A DNA stretch of 64,000 nt from an uncultured Lachnospiraceae bacterium (GCA_910585005.1 CAJUCN010000002.1:224293-288292); one strand, 5' to 3'. Positions 35,908 to 45,707 are shown, numbered from the stretch's first letter. Numbers and translations: made by a program. The notes: a model not told the origin generated them from the letters alone.

Positions 35908-37650
35908 CTATGCTTTTGAAAACTGCATGTTGTACAGCTCTGCATAAATGCCATCTTTTGCAAGGAGCTGGTCATGGGTCCCTGTTTCGGCAATACCATT
36001 TTCTGTAAGCACCAGTATTTTTTCAGCATTGCGAATGGTGGAAAGCCTATGGGCGATTACAAAGGTAGTACGGTTCCTGGATAGTTTTTCTAAAGAATCC
36101 TGTACCACTTTTTCGCTTTCATTGTCCAGGGCAGAGGTCGCTTCATCAAAAATAAGGATAGGCGGGTTTTTCAGGAAAACCCTTGCTATGGAAAGACGCT
36201 GTTTCTGACCGCCGGAAAGTTTTACGCCACGCTGGCCAATGTAAGTGTCATAACCATCGGGCAGGTTCATGATAAATTCATGAGCATTGGCATTTTGGGC
36301 AGCAGCCACGATTTCTGCCTCTGTAGCATTGGGCCGTCCATAGCGGATATTGTCCATAACGCTGCCGGTAAAGAGATAAACATCCTGTTGTACGATACCA
36401 ATGCAGTTTCTAAGGCTTTTCAAAGTAAAATTACGGATATCTGTATTGTCAATGGTGATCCTGCCGCCAGAAACTTCATAAAAACGGGGAATCAGGCTGC
36501 AGAGAGTTGATTTCCCTACGCCAGAGGTACCTACCAGCGCAATATATTCTCCAGGATGTACATGAAGGTTTAAATTGGATAGTACCATTTCGGTATGTTC
36601 CTCATAATGGAAAGAAACATCTTCAAACAGTATGTCGCCTTTGGCGGATTTTAGTTCTATCGCATTTGGCTCATCCTGGATATCCGGGCGGATGTTTAAC
36701 ATTTCCAAAAATCTAGTGTAGCCGGATGCACCGTTTTGAAATTGTTCCGTAAAGTTGATCAGTTTCTTAATGGGTTCCGTAAAGTTATTAATATACAAAA
36801 GGAAAGTAATCAGGTCAGTGATGGAAATGAGATCCTTCGTAATAAAAATAGCGCCGGCAGCAATAACAATCACGGTGATCAGCGTAGTGAAAGCGGTAAG
36901 GCCGGAATGGTATAGCGCCATATATTTATAGTTCTCTTTTTTGCTTTCAAGGAAGTTATTATTTCCTATTTTAAATTTATCCATTTCAATCTCTTCGTTG
37001 GCAAAGGACTTTACCACCCGGATCCCTGATAGATTGTCTTCAATCTGGGCATTGATATCCGCAATTCTTGCCCGGTTTTTCACAAAGATCCTCTTCATCT
37101 GTACATTAAAATAGTATGCATATACAAGCATGACCGGGACGATGGCAAAGGCGCATAAAGCCAGTTTCCAGTTGACTGTCAGGAGTATGGTAAAAGAACC
37201 GATCAGTTTGATAATAGAAATAACAATATCTTCCGGTCCATGGTGGAACAGTTCACTGATCTCAAATAAGTCATTTGTGACACGGCTCATAAGCTGGCCC
37301 ACTTTTTGGTTGTCAAAAAAGCTGAAGGAGAGCTTTTGATAGTGGGAAAAAATTTCATTCCTCATATCATATTCCATTTTGGCTCCCATCATGTGTCCAT
37401 AGTTGGTAATAAAGAAATTGCTGTAAAACTCGATAACAATCAAAACAATCATGACTCCAATCAGCAAAAAAATGAAATGGATGGATTCTTCTGATTCCCG
37501 GTAGATTACATCGTTTGTAATAAAGCGGATGATCAGAGGAATGACCAGTGTGATGGCTGCTGCCAGACATGCAAAAAACATATCTGCAGCAAACAGCTTT
37601 TTGTAAGGTTTATAATAAGAAAAAAACTTTTTCCACTTTTTGTTTTCCAT
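35908..37650 (-). CDS. ABC exporter, fused membrane and ATPase domains (MsbA/LmrA type)
   Basis: 580-aa half transporter. The six-helix membrane domain covers about residues 15-310 and the ATPase about 340-575, with Walker A GTSGVGKST, signature LSGGQKQR, Walker B ILIFDEATSALD and the H-loop IAHRLST. The start at 37650 is preceded by GGAGGGC; a longer frame adds 17 residues without a ribosome site. It is monocistronic, probably a homodimer. The substrate (lipid, drug or peptide) cannot be told. Confidence 0.93.
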   Translation of the reverse strand: MENKKWKKFFSYYKPYKKLFAADMFFACLAAAITLVIPLIIRFITNDVIYRESEESIHFIFLLIGVMIVLIVIEFYSNFFITNYGHMMGAKMEYDMRNEIFSHYQKLSFSFFDNQKVGQLMSRVTNDLFEISELFHHGPEDIVISIIKLIGSFTILLTVNWKLALCAFAIVPVMLVYAYYFNVQMKRIFVKNRARIADINAQIEDNLSGIRVVKSFANEEIEMDKFKIGNNNFLESKKENYKYMALYHSGLTAFTTLITVIVIAAGAIFITKDLISITDLITFLLYINNFTEPIKKLINFTEQFQNGASGYTRFLEMLNIRPDIQDEPNAIELKSAKGDILFEDVSFHYEEHTEMVLSNLNLHVHPGEYIALVGTSGVGKSTLCSLIPRFYEVSGGRITIDNTDIRNFTLKSLRNCIGIVQQDVYLFTGSVMDNIRYGRPNATEAEIVAAAQNANAHEFIMNLPDGYDTYIGQRGVKLSGGQKQRLSIARVFLKNPPILIFDEATSALDNESEKVVQDSLEKLSRNRTTFVIAHRLSTIRNAEKILVLTENGIAETGTHDQLLAKDGIYAELYNMQFSKA

Positions 37651-37691
37651 AATTGCCCTCCATAAATTTCTCTGTAAGTAGGAATAGTAAC

Positions 37692-37720
37692 ATATTAGCA
37701 CAATGCTGGTAGAGAAGCAA
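37692..37720 (-). promoter_or_regulatory. Promoter of the ABC exporter
   Basis: On the minus strand TTGCTT (37720-37715) and TAATAT (37697-37692) are 17 bp apart, about 40 bp upstream of the start codon. Confidence 0.5.
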
Positions 37721-37781
37721 AAGAAAGTGTGATAAAATAAAAACCAGCAGTTCAGTCAGCCAGAAAGAGGATTTATCAGAA

Positions 37782-38741
37782 ATGAATTATATTGTAGTGG
37801 ATCTGGAATGGAATCAAAGCAATACCGGTAAGGAACCGGAAGCCAAAGAGATTCCTTTTGAGATTATTGATATCGGAGCAGTGAAATTAAATAGCAAAAA
37901 AGTTATGACGGGTGAATTTAACCAATTAGTCAAGCCTGCCATATATCAGCATATGCATAAAGTTACGGGAGATTTAATTCATTTGCATATGAAGGATTTG
38001 CAAAAAGGACGTCCTTTTCCAGCAGTGATGGAGGAATTTCTTTCATGGTGTGGAGAAAATTATATTTTTTGTACATGGGGACCGCTGGATCTATTTGAGA
38101 TCCAGCGGAATATGCATTTTTATCATATGCATCCTTTAAGTGATGTGCCTATCCGGTTTTTGGATGTACAAAAGCTATTCAGCATTGCCTACGAAGATGG
38201 CAAATCGCGGCGGGGCCTGGAATATGCAGTTGACTATCTGAAAATTGAAAAAAATATCCCTTTTCACAGAGCTTTTGATGATGCTTATTATACGGCCAGA
38301 ATATTATCCTGCATGGAGGAAAAAGTGTTTGAGAATTATTCCATTGATACCTATGTATTGCCGGCAAGCAGACAGGAGGAAATTCATGTAATGTTTCATG
38401 ACTACATGAAATATATTTCCAGGGAATTTGTGGATAAGACAGAAGCTTTCCAGGATAAAGAAGTAATCAGTACCAAGTGTTATATTTGTCACAAGAATAT
38501 CCGCAGGAAGATTCATTGGTTTTCCCCTAATGGTAAGCATTATTATAGCATTTCCTATTGTCCTGTCCACGGATCTATGAAATCGAAAATCAGAGTCCGT
38601 AAGGCGGAAAATGGCAAAGTCTATATAGTGAAAACTTCAAAATTTATTACGGAAGAGGATTGCCAAAAAATTATCCAAAAAAGAGACGAGGCAAAAAAGC
38701 ACCATAAACGAAAGAAAAACGGCACGAAATTTAAAAGTTAA
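37782..38741 (+). CDS. DEDDh 3'-5' exonuclease with C-terminal zinc-binding segment
   Basis: 319 aa. The DnaQ-like nuclease domain spans about residues 1-185: ExoI DLEW near residue 7, ExoII around WGPLDLFEIQRN, and ExoIII FHRAFDDAYYTARIL (His and Asp). It resembles KapD-type exonucleases. The C-terminal part adds CYICHKN...YCPVHG, a CxxC/CxxH set likely to bind zinc, and a basic tail. The substrate, RNA or DNA, is not known. The end overlaps the end of the carboxypeptidase gene by 11 bp. Confidence 0.85.
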   Translation: MNYIVVDLEWNQSNTGKEPEAKEIPFEIIDIGAVKLNSKKVMTGEFNQLVKPAIYQHMHKVTGDLIHLHMKDLQKGRPFPAVMEEFLSWCGENYIFCTWGPLDLFEIQRNMHFYHMHPLSDVPIRFLDVQKLFSIAYEDGKSRRGLEYAVDYLKIEKNIPFHRAFDDAYYTARILSCMEEKVFENYSIDTYVLPASRQEEIHVMFHDYMKYISREFVDKTEAFQDKEVISTKCYICHKNIRRKIHWFSPNGKHYYSISYCPVHGSMKSKIRVRKAENGKVYIVKTSKFITEEDCQKIIQKRDEAKKHHKRKKNGTKFKS

Positions 38742-40209
38742 AACCGCCAAACCGGGAAGAGGGAAAGTGAGGTCCGTCTTTCCGGTTTCTTTTATTCCAT
38801 TTCCTTCTGCGGACAGTTCTTCTATTGTCAAGAAAATTATAGCTGCGGATAATGGAGCGTATAATGATGATGGCAATGATAATGGCAGTAGTAACAAGGA
38901 TTCCGATAAGAATGAGCTTTATATTTATTACGATCACATTTTGTTCTTCCGCGTCAATCACCGCATCATTATTTTCTGTAAATTCATAAGAAATATGGGA
39001 CGTGGATGCAAGATCAAGAGTTGCAGTTCCCATATAAGCGCCATGATAGTAATATTGGATCATTGCGATTTCCTGTTCATTTGTAGTATTGTAAGATATT
39101 TCGGAGTCCAGTTCGCTAAAGGATGCGTTCTTGGGCATAATCAGATAACTGTCCTGGTTTAAGGACAAAATGGGACTGGAATTTCCGAAGATATCACTGG
39201 AGGTATTAAAAAAATTTGAATTCTGAATAGAATAGCGGGTTTCATTTTCCGCAACATTGGCAACTGTAAAATTGGTAAAACCATAATCAAAAAGCTTAAC
39301 GGTATCATAAAACTGTTCTGGTGATTCTTCCTTTAAAATCACGCAGATCAGCTTCATTCCATTTTGTTCTGCACAGGTGACAAGAGTCTGTCTTGCTTCA
39401 TCGGTATAACCGGTTTTACCGCCTTTGATGCCTTCATAGGGGATATTGCCAGTAACCAATTCGTGTTTATTACGCCAGATAAAGTCGTCAGGCTGAGTGC
39501 TGGTGGCTATGAAGTGGTGGAATGCAGTATTTCCGATCTTGGCGAGCAGCTCATTTTGAAAAAAAGCTTTTGCAATGAGAGCAAGGTCATAGGCGGATAC
39601 ATAATGGTCTTCATCATAAAGACCATGGGCATTCATAAAATGGCTGTTTTTGCAGCCAAGTTCAGCAGCCTTTTTATTCATCATTTCTGCAAACGCGTCC
39701 TGGCTGCCGGCAATATGTTCTGCCACGGCATTGGCAACTTCGTTGGCGGATGCTACCAAGATTCCATACAGGCATTCTTCCATAGGCATAGATTGTCCTT
39801 CATCAATGCCTATATTGGAGCTTCCCGGTTCCAGATTAAAAACGGCGTCATGTGAAAATGTAACCATTTCATCAAGCTGGCTGTTTTCGGCAGCAATCAG
39901 ACATGTCATCAATTTGGTAGTGCTTGCGGGATAAAGTTTTTCGTCAATATTTTTGGCATAAAGAACAACGCCTGTGTTGGCTTCAAGAAGAATAGCGGAC
40001 TGGGCGCCGATAGCAGGCCCGGCAGGCCAGTTTTCAATACGATTGCTTTCAACGGGCAATAGTTTGCGTTCTTCGGCATCGGCAAGAGCTTCTTCCGTTG
40101 TGGCAGGCGCTGCAAAGACATTCAAGGGCGCTATAGAGATCAGAAACATTGCGGCAGTTAATGCAGCAAATTTTTGTATAATGGAATACCGAAATTTATC
40201 AAAATTCAT
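38731..40209 (-). CDS. dacF: D-alanyl-D-alanine carboxypeptidase (DacF type)
   Basis: Low-molecular-weight penicillin-binding protein that trims pentapeptide stems of peptidoglycan. Signal peptide near residues 10-33 (cleavage around VFAAP), catalytic SxxK as STTK in YPASTTKLM, SxN as SAN, and KTG in GGKTGYTDEA. The C-terminal region includes a membrane helix (about 425-455) and a basic, Arg-rich cytoplasmic tail, unlike the amphipathic anchor of many DacA/DacF proteins. 492 aa. Confidence 0.92.
   Translation of the reverse strand: MNFDKFRYSIIQKFAALTAAMFLISIAPLNVFAAPATTEEALADAEERKLLPVESNRIENWPAGPAIGAQSAILLEANTGVVLYAKNIDEKLYPASTTKLMTCLIAAENSQLDEMVTFSHDAVFNLEPGSSNIGIDEGQSMPMEECLYGILVASANEVANAVAEHIAGSQDAFAEMMNKKAAELGCKNSHFMNAHGLYDEDHYVSAYDLALIAKAFFQNELLAKIGNTAFHHFIATSTQPDDFIWRNKHELVTGNIPYEGIKGGKTGYTDEARQTLVTCAEQNGMKLICVILKEESPEQFYDTVKLFDYGFTNFTVANVAENETRYSIQNSNFFNTSSDIFGNSSPILSLNQDSYLIMPKNASFSELDSEISYNTTNEQEIAMIQYYYHGAYMGTATLDLASTSHISYEFTENNDAVIDAEEQNVIVINIKLILIGILVTTAIIIAIIIIRSIIRSYNFLDNRRTVRRRKWNKRNRKDGPHFPSSRFGGFNF
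38749..38792 (+). terminator. Terminator embedded in the convergent gene
   Basis: AAACCGGGAAGA (38749-38760) pairs with TCTTTCCGGTTT (38777-38788), one G-T pair, followed by CTTTTATT. It terminates the exonuclease transcript but lies inside the carboxypeptidase coding end. Confidence 0.7.
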
Positions 40210-40375
40210 AGTTACTCCTGGTCATAGAATTATTTTTCTTTCAATAAATGATTCCTTATTATCATACACTATTTTAAGAGAAAGCTAAACAGAATCATTT
40301 ATAAATTTTTCTTCCCTTTTTGATAAAAAAGGTGTAAACTAATAGCCGCAAAGTATGTACAGAAAGGCTATGGAT

Positions 40376-41080
40376 ATGAGACTTAGGAATATTTCGGGTT
40401 CCAGGGATGCGATTGCAAAAAGCCCTATGGTGGTCCATGAACCCAGGATCCATAAGGGCAGTTGGGAGGAAATATTTGGTAATAACCATCCGATTAGAAT
40501 TGAGGTAGGGATGGGAAAAGGAAAATTTATTTACCAGCTTGCAAAGCAGACTCCTGAGATTAATTTTATAGGGATTGAAAAATATTCCAGTGTTTTGTTA
40601 CGCGCCTTACAGAAAATGGAGGAGGAGCCATTGGCTAACCTTTTGTTTATCCGTATGGATGCAGAAGACCTTGCAGAGGTTTTTGGCCCTGGGGAAGTTG
40701 ACAGGATCTATCTGAACTTTTCAGATCCCTGGCCGAAGGACAGGCATGCCAAAAGAAGACTTCCTTCTAAAGCATTTTTAGACAGATACAGCAGCTTTTT
40801 AAAGGAGGAGGGCCTTTTGGAGTTTAAGACAGATAATGCCGCTTTGTTTCGTTTTGGACTTGCAGAAGCGGAACTTGCGGATTGGGAAACCCTCCAGGTA
40901 ACCTATGATCTGCATCATGATGAAAAAATGTCTATGGATAATATTATGACGGAATATGAGGAGAAGTTTTCTTCAGCAGGTAATCCCATTTGTAAATATA
41001 TCATTAGAAGACCGGGAATATTAAATGAAGAAAATGAAAATAAAAAGCAAGAGACGGAAGGGAGAGCAATATGGAACTAA
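40376..41080 (+). CDS. trmB: tRNA (guanine-N7-)-methyltransferase
   Basis: Makes m7G46 in tRNA using S-adenosylmethionine. The SAM-binding region is IEVGMGKGKFI and IGIEKYSS; the family signature NFSDPWPKDRHAKRRL and LEFKTDN are present. I chose the ATG at 40376 because homologues begin MRLRN and AGAAAGG lies 8 bases upstream; in-frame ATGs at 40355 and 40370 are alternatives. 234 aa. The end overlaps trxA by 10 bp. Confidence 0.95.
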   Translation: MRLRNISGSRDAIAKSPMVVHEPRIHKGSWEEIFGNNHPIRIEVGMGKGKFIYQLAKQTPEINFIGIEKYSSVLLRALQKMEEEPLANLLFIRMDAEDLAEVFGPGEVDRIYLNFSDPWPKDRHAKRRLPSKAFLDRYSSFLKEEGLLEFKTDNAALFRFGLAEAELADWETLQVTYDLHHDEKMSMDNIMTEYEEKFSSAGNPICKYIIRRPGILNEENENKKQETEGRAIWN

Positions 41081-41391
41081 AAATTACGGATAACAATTTT
41101 GAAGAAGAGGTAAAAAAGAGTACATTACCGGTGATGGTGGATTTTTATGCTGATTGGTGTGGTCCATGTAAAATGATGGCGCCCCTTGTAGCCCAGCTTG
41201 CTACACAGTACAGTGGAAAATGTAAGATTGGAAAATGTAATACGGATGAAAATCCAAGGTCAGCCGGGGAGTTTAAGGTTATGTCTATTCCCACGATCCT
41301 TTTCTTTAAAGAGGGGAAAGTGGTAGATTCTGTGATAGGTGCAGTATCCAAAACAGTATTGGAAGAAAAGATAAAGCAGGTGTTGGCGTAA
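41071..41391 (+). CDS. trxA: Thioredoxin
   Basis: 106-aa thioredoxin fold with active site WCGPC (YADWCGPCKMMAP) and cis-proline in SIPTILFF. Acts as a cytoplasmic dithiol reductant. It overlaps the trmB stop, so translation is coupled. Confidence 0.96.
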   Translation: MELKITDNNFEEEVKKSTLPVMVDFYADWCGPCKMMAPLVAQLATQYSGKCKIGKCNTDENPRSAGEFKVMSIPTILFFKEGKVVDSVIGAVSKTVLEEKIKQVLA

Positions 41392-41405
41392 GCCATACCT
41401 GCTTT
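41373..41405 (+). terminator. Weak hairpin between trxA and the antiporter operon
   Basis: AAAGCAGGT (41373-41381) pairs with ACCTGCTTT (41397-41405), with an inner GGC/GCC. The T run is short and the left arm is in the last trxA codons. It may be a partial terminator. Confidence 0.45.
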
Positions 41406-41422
41406 AATAACGGAGGGATATC

Positions 41423-41887
41423 ATGTTTTTATTGTTTTTTCTCATATGGATCATATTTAATGGGCAGATCACATGGGAGATAGCAGCTTTTGGGATTGTG
41501 GTTTCAGCTTTTATGTATGTGTTTATTTGCAGATTTATGGGTTATAAGCCCAGGATGGACTTGCTTTTAGCCAAGAAGTTTTTTTTGATCCTGCAATATG
41601 TGTATGTGCTGATTAAGGAGATTATTAAAGCAAATTATGCAGTCATCAAAATGATTATGTCTTCGCGTTACGAGATGGAGCCTACAGTGGTGAGATTTAA
41701 AACAAATCTAAAGACAACGCCGGCGAGAATTCTGTTAGCTAATTCTATTACGCTGACACCCGGAACGATTACCATTTCTTTGGAAGGCGATGAATATATT
41801 GTCCATTGCCTGGATAGAGAACTGGCCAAGGGAATGAACAATTCTTTGTTTGTGACGCTTTTGGAACGGCTGGAAAGGATGGATTGA
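41423..41887 (+). CDS. mrpE: Mrp antiporter subunit E
   Basis: 154-aa small membrane subunit of the Mrp Na+/H+ antiporter (MnhE/MbhA). Conserved IKANYAVIKMIM and ANSITLTPGTITISLEGDEYIVHCL are diagnostic. First gene of a ten-gene operon with overlaps or tiny gaps; GGAGGGAT precedes the ATG. Confidence 0.93.
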   Translation: MFLLFFLIWIIFNGQITWEIAAFGIVVSAFMYVFICRFMGYKPRMDLLLAKKFFLILQYVYVLIKEIIKANYAVIKMIMSSRYEMEPTVVRFKTNLKTTPARILLANSITLTPGTITISLEGDEYIVHCLDRELAKGMNNSLFVTLLERLERMD

Positions 41888-41888
41888 T

Positions 41889-42224
41889 ATGGGGATAACG
41901 GAAAATGTAACGATGCTTGAGAAAATATATCATGGCATGTACATAGTGGTGTTGGTCATTCTTGCGTTCATGCTGTTTGCCTGTCTGATCCGGGCAGTGA
42001 GAGGACCCAGAATTGCAGACCGTATTGTGGCGGTGAATATGATGGGAACCATGGTAATGGTTATGATTGCGGTTCTTTCTTTATTGTTAAAAGAGGGATT
42101 TTTGATTGATATCTGCCTGATATATGCAATGGTGAGTTTTTTGGCAGTTATTGTCATTTCAAAGGTTTATATGGGCGTATATGAGGAAAAGAAACAAGAA
42201 GAAAAAGAGAAAGGGGAGTTTTAG
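41889..42224 (+). CDS. mrpF: Mrp antiporter subunit F
   Basis: 111 aa, three predicted membrane segments; RAVRGPRIADRIVAVNMMGT is the family signature (MnhF/MbhB). It starts 1 bp after mrpE ends. Confidence 0.93.
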   Translation: MGITENVTMLEKIYHGMYIVVLVILAFMLFACLIRAVRGPRIADRIVAVNMMGTMVMVMIAVLSLLLKEGFLIDICLIYAMVSFLAVIVISKVYMGVYEEKKQEEKEKGEF

Positions 42225-42614
42225 ATGGAAGTTGTGGAATGGATCCGGCTGATCGTTGGCGGAGCGCTTGTTTTATGTGGTCTTAGCATATTCCTGATTG
42301 AGATTTACGGGGTATTTCATTTTGATTATGTGCTGAATCGAATGCATGCTGCGGCTATGGGGGATACTCTGGGGATCAGTTTTTCCTTGGTGGGGCTGAT
42401 GATCTTTTCCGGTTGGAATTTTACGACGTTAAAAATGGCGCTGATTGTTATTTTTTTGTGGCTTGCATCTCCGGTGTCTTCCCATCTGCTCGCTAAAGTG
42501 GAGTTTACTACCAACGAAAATCTGGAAAGACATTGTAAGATTTATGCCCGTCTTGAAGAACTGGAAGAAGAATCTGATTTAGCTGGAGAAGACACGGAAG
42601 GAGAAAAGGTATGA
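42225..42614 (+). CDS. mrpG: Mrp antiporter subunit G
   Basis: 129 aa, MnhG/MbhC family: GVFHFDYVLNRMHAAAMGDTLGISFSLVGLMI matches the conserved core. The C-terminal tail is acidic. It overlaps the next gene by 4 bp (ATGA). Confidence 0.92.
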   Translation: MEVVEWIRLIVGGALVLCGLSIFLIEIYGVFHFDYVLNRMHAAAMGDTLGISFSLVGLMIFSGWNFTTLKMALIVIFLWLASPVSSHLLAKVEFTTNENLERHCKIYARLEELEEESDLAGEDTEGEKV

Positions 42615-42880
42615 CTGTATTTCAATGTATTTTACTGGGATTTTTGGTGGTATGTGCCATTTCTGTCAGTTTTTCAAAAAATTTATTGAATTCCATTTTG
42701 ATCTATATGTCCTATAGCCTTGTTATGTCCTTAATCTGGGTGTGTCTGGAATCGCCTGATCTTGCTATTACGGAGGCGGCGGTAGGAGCGGGTGTTACCA
42801 GTATTTTATTTTTTGCCACTTTAAAAAAAATCCATGCCATTCAGATTGAAAAGGAAAAGGGGAGGGATGAAAATGAGTAG
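42611..42880 (+). CDS. MbhD-like subunit (DUF4040; MrpA C-terminal equivalent)
   Basis: 89 aa, three membrane segments, with SPDLAITEAAVGAGVTSILFF typical of DUF4040/MbhD. In Bacillus Mrp this segment is the C-terminal part of the large MrpA protein; here it is a separate gene, as in archaeal Mbh operons. Confidence 0.88.
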   Translation: MTVFQCILLGFLVVCAISVSFSKNLLNSILIYMSYSLVMSLIWVCLESPDLAITEAAVGAGVTSILFFATLKKIHAIQIEKEKGRDENE

Positions 42881-43835
42881 GTTAAAGCCCCAGGAGGAAT
42901 ACGAAAAGACGATGGCGTTCCACTTTTTCAGATGGCTTTCGGGGAGCAAGGATCCCTATGTGGGGGAAGTGGAAATGAAACCCCAGAAAGAGGCTGAGAT
43001 TACAGAGTCTACGATTCTGGAGAGAATGAATGAGAGCCAGATGATACGAGACAAAATTTATGATGTGGAAAACAATAAAAAATTAATACTGTTCCATAAG
43101 ATCTATGTTGCCTGTGCTATTTTGTTTTCCATTATCCTTGCAGGACTTTTATTATATACGGTTTCCTGCCTTCCAAGAATAGGGAATGCAGGAAATCCGG
43201 CAAATAATGAAGTACCGGAAAGATATATTGAAAAGGGGCTTGAGGAAACAGGGGCAGTGAATATTGTAACGGGTATGATCTTGGATTACAGGGCTTTTGA
43301 TACTTTCGGGGAATCTAATGTACTTTTCATTGCTACAATCACGGTTTTGATTTTGCTCCATGAAAAGAAAAAGAAAGCCGTAAAGCTGGATGATGAGGAT
43401 GACCGTATTTATGAACCCAAAAATGATGTGATTTTACAGGCAAGCGCGGCAATTTTAGTGCCTGTGATCATCATCTTTGGTATTTACATTATTTTAAATG
43501 GGCATTTATCTCCCGGAGGCGGTTTTTCAGGAGGCGCGGTTATTGGGGCCGGACTTATTTTGTATTTAAATGCGTTTGGTTTTAAGAAGACGGAACGTAT
43601 GTTTACAGAAAAGACATACAAGGTGGTCTGCTGCGTAGCGCTTACTTTTTATTGCCTTGCCAAGAGCTATTCCTTTTTTACAGGTGCGAACCATTTAGAA
43701 AGCCATATCCCCCTTGGGAAGGCAGGGCATATTTTAAGCAGTGGGCTGATACTGCCGCTTAATATTTGTGTAGGGCTGGTGGTTGCCTGCACTATGTATA
43801 CGTTTTATGTGATGTTTCGTAAAGGAGATTTTTGA
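42873..43835 (+). CDS. mrpB: Fused MbhE-like and MrpB subunit
   Basis: 320 aa. After a charged cytoplasmic N-terminus of about 65 aa comes an MbhE-like part (AVNIVTGMILDYRAFDTFGE, the extreme C-terminus of classical MrpA), then the MnhB domain with LNGHLSPGGGFSGGAVIGAGLIL. The ATG at 42873 lies 7 bases after GGGGAGG; ATG 42867 is possible. It overlaps the preceding gene by 8 bp. Confidence 0.9.
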   Translation: MSRLKPQEEYEKTMAFHFFRWLSGSKDPYVGEVEMKPQKEAEITESTILERMNESQMIRDKIYDVENNKKLILFHKIYVACAILFSIILAGLLLYTVSCLPRIGNAGNPANNEVPERYIEKGLEETGAVNIVTGMILDYRAFDTFGESNVLFIATITVLILLHEKKKKAVKLDDEDDRIYEPKNDVILQASAAILVPVIIIFGIYIILNGHLSPGGGFSGGAVIGAGLILYLNAFGFKKTERMFTEKTYKVVCCVALTFYCLAKSYSFFTGANHLESHIPLGKAGHILSSGLILPLNICVGLVVACTMYTFYVMFRKGDF

Positions 43836-43836
43836 C

Positions 43837-44211
43837 ATGGGAGCCAACTTAATTGCCAATTATGGCGAAGCAGTGGCAATGGTTCTTTTTGTGATTGGAT
43901 TTATGAATTTGCTGTTACAGAAAAATCTCATAAAAAAAATCATTGGCTTAAATATTATGGATTCCGCCGTATATTTATTTTTGGCGGAAAAAGGTTATAT
44001 CAATGGAAGGACGGTTCCAATCGTGGTAAATGGAATCCAGGATGTTGAGACTTACATCAACCCCATACCCAGTGGGTTAGTTTTGACAGGTATTGTTGTT
44101 TCTGTATCCGTTTCGGCATTGATGCTTTCACTGACGATCCGCCTGTATAAACGGTATCAAACGTTGGATTTGGACGAAATATCCATTCGGTTAAGGAAGG
44201 AGGGATTATAA
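43837..44211 (+). CDS. mrpC: Mrp antiporter subunit C (NuoK-like)
   Basis: 124 aa with three membrane segments and the NuoK/MnhC pattern (IGLNIMDSAVYLFL, PIPSGLVLTGIVVSVSVSALMLSL). It starts 1 bp after mrpB ends and shares one base with mrpD. Confidence 0.92.
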   Translation: MGANLIANYGEAVAMVLFVIGFMNLLLQKNLIKKIIGLNIMDSAVYLFLAEKGYINGRTVPIVVNGIQDVETYINPIPSGLVLTGIVVSVSVSALMLSLTIRLYKRYQTLDLDEISIRLRKEGL

Positions 44212-45707
44212 TGGACTTTGTGCAGAATTTCCCCTTTTTTTCCATTATTTTGTCTATGTTTTCCGGGATTATCAGTTCTGTATTGCCGAAAAGAGCAGCC
44301 AAATGGGTCAATACAGTTATGATCATTTTGGTAGGAATTTTTTCTTTCATCTTACTTTTTTATATGATTGGGAGAGGAAACAGTTATACTTACATGATGG
44401 GACACTTCCCGGCGCCCTGGGGGAATGAAATACGGGTAGGGGTTTTAGAGGCTGGAATGGCGTTGTTCTTTTGTATTATTATGATTCTCTCCTTGTTTGG
44501 CGGGCGGAAAAAGCTGGATGAGGAGTTGGAGGAGAGTAAGCACAGCCTTTATTACATATTGGCTGACCTGATGCTCAGTTCTTTGCTTGCATTGGTGTAT
44601 ACCAATGATCTGTTTACAGCGTATGTGTTTGTAGAGATTAATACCATTGCAGCCTGCGGTCTTATTATGATTAGGCGAAACGGGAGGACAATCGAGGCAG
44701 CAGTGCGGTATATGATCATGAGCCTTTTGGGGTCAGGTATGCTCCTGATGGGGATTTGTATGCTTTACGATCTGACAGGTCATTTGCTGATGAGTAATAT
44801 TCATGAACAGGTATCAGCCCTGGCAGTTTCCGGAGAATACCATGTTCCGCTTCTTGTAACGATAGCATTAATGAGTGTAGGGCTTGCCATTAAAAGCGCT
44901 TTGTTTCCTTTTCATGCATGGCTTCCGGACGCTTATGGATATTCTACAGTGTCTTCTGCGGCTATTTTATCCAGCCTGGTGTCAAAAGGTTATATTTTTC
45001 TTTTGATCAAGATCATCTATAGGGTCATAGGGATAGATGTATTTGATGGCAGCAGGATTATTGATATGTTATTTGCATTCGGGCTAATGGGTATGATATT
45101 CGGGTCATTAAGCGCTATTAAGGAAAATGACGTAAGAAGGATGATTGCCTATTCTTCTGTGGCCCAGATTGGTTATATTTACATGGGTATTGGTATGGGT
45201 ACACAGGCCGGAATGGAAGCAAGCGTCTTTCATATTCTGACACATGCTGCAACCAAATCCCTTTTATTTATTGCAGCCATTGGGCTTACGGATGTATCTG
45301 GGGGAAGCAGGAAATTTATTGATTTGACAGGTGCGGCATACCGGAATAGGTGGGCAGGGGTTGCTTTTGCCGTAGGTTCGCTTTCCATGGTCGGTGTACC
45401 ATTATTTTCCGGGTTTATCAGCAAGCTTTTATTTGCCCAGGCGGCAGTACAGAACCATGTGAAAATGCTGCCTGCTTTGATTGTTTTGGGTATCAGTACG
45501 GTTTTAAACGCCATTTATTTCATGAAAACAGTGATCCGGATCTATACGCCGGTTGAGGGAACCGGAAGTGGTGAGGGCGTAACCTTTAAAAATATGAAAA
45601 TATATGTGGTAACATTAGTATGCTTTATTATACTAAATGTATTTTTGGGCGTAAGTTCCCAGCCAGTCGTGAATTTGATTGGCCAGGGCCTTGCGATGTT
45701 CTCCTAA
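44211..45707 (+). CDS. mrpD: Mrp antiporter subunit D, copy 1 (NuoM/N-like)
   Basis: 498-aa ion-pumping membrane subunit with about 14 helices. The key lysine helix is IKSALFPFHAWLPDAY and the downstream motif is MIAYSSVAQIGYIYMG. First of four homologous large subunits in a row. Confidence 0.92.
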   Translation: MDFVQNFPFFSIILSMFSGIISSVLPKRAAKWVNTVMIILVGIFSFILLFYMIGRGNSYTYMMGHFPAPWGNEIRVGVLEAGMALFFCIIMILSLFGGRKKLDEELEESKHSLYYILADLMLSSLLALVYTNDLFTAYVFVEINTIAACGLIMIRRNGRTIEAAVRYMIMSLLGSGMLLMGICMLYDLTGHLLMSNIHEQVSALAVSGEYHVPLLVTIALMSVGLAIKSALFPFHAWLPDAYGYSTVSSAAILSSLVSKGYIFLLIKIIYRVIGIDVFDGSRIIDMLFAFGLMGMIFGSLSAIKENDVRRMIAYSSVAQIGYIYMGIGMGTQAGMEASVFHILTHAATKSLLFIAAIGLTDVSGGSRKFIDLTGAAYRNRWAGVAFAVGSLSMVGVPLFSGFISKLLFAQAAVQNHVKMLPALIVLGISTVLNAIYFMKTVIRIYTPVEGTGSGEGVTFKNMKIYVVTLVCFIILNVFLGVSSQPVVNLIGQGLAMFS

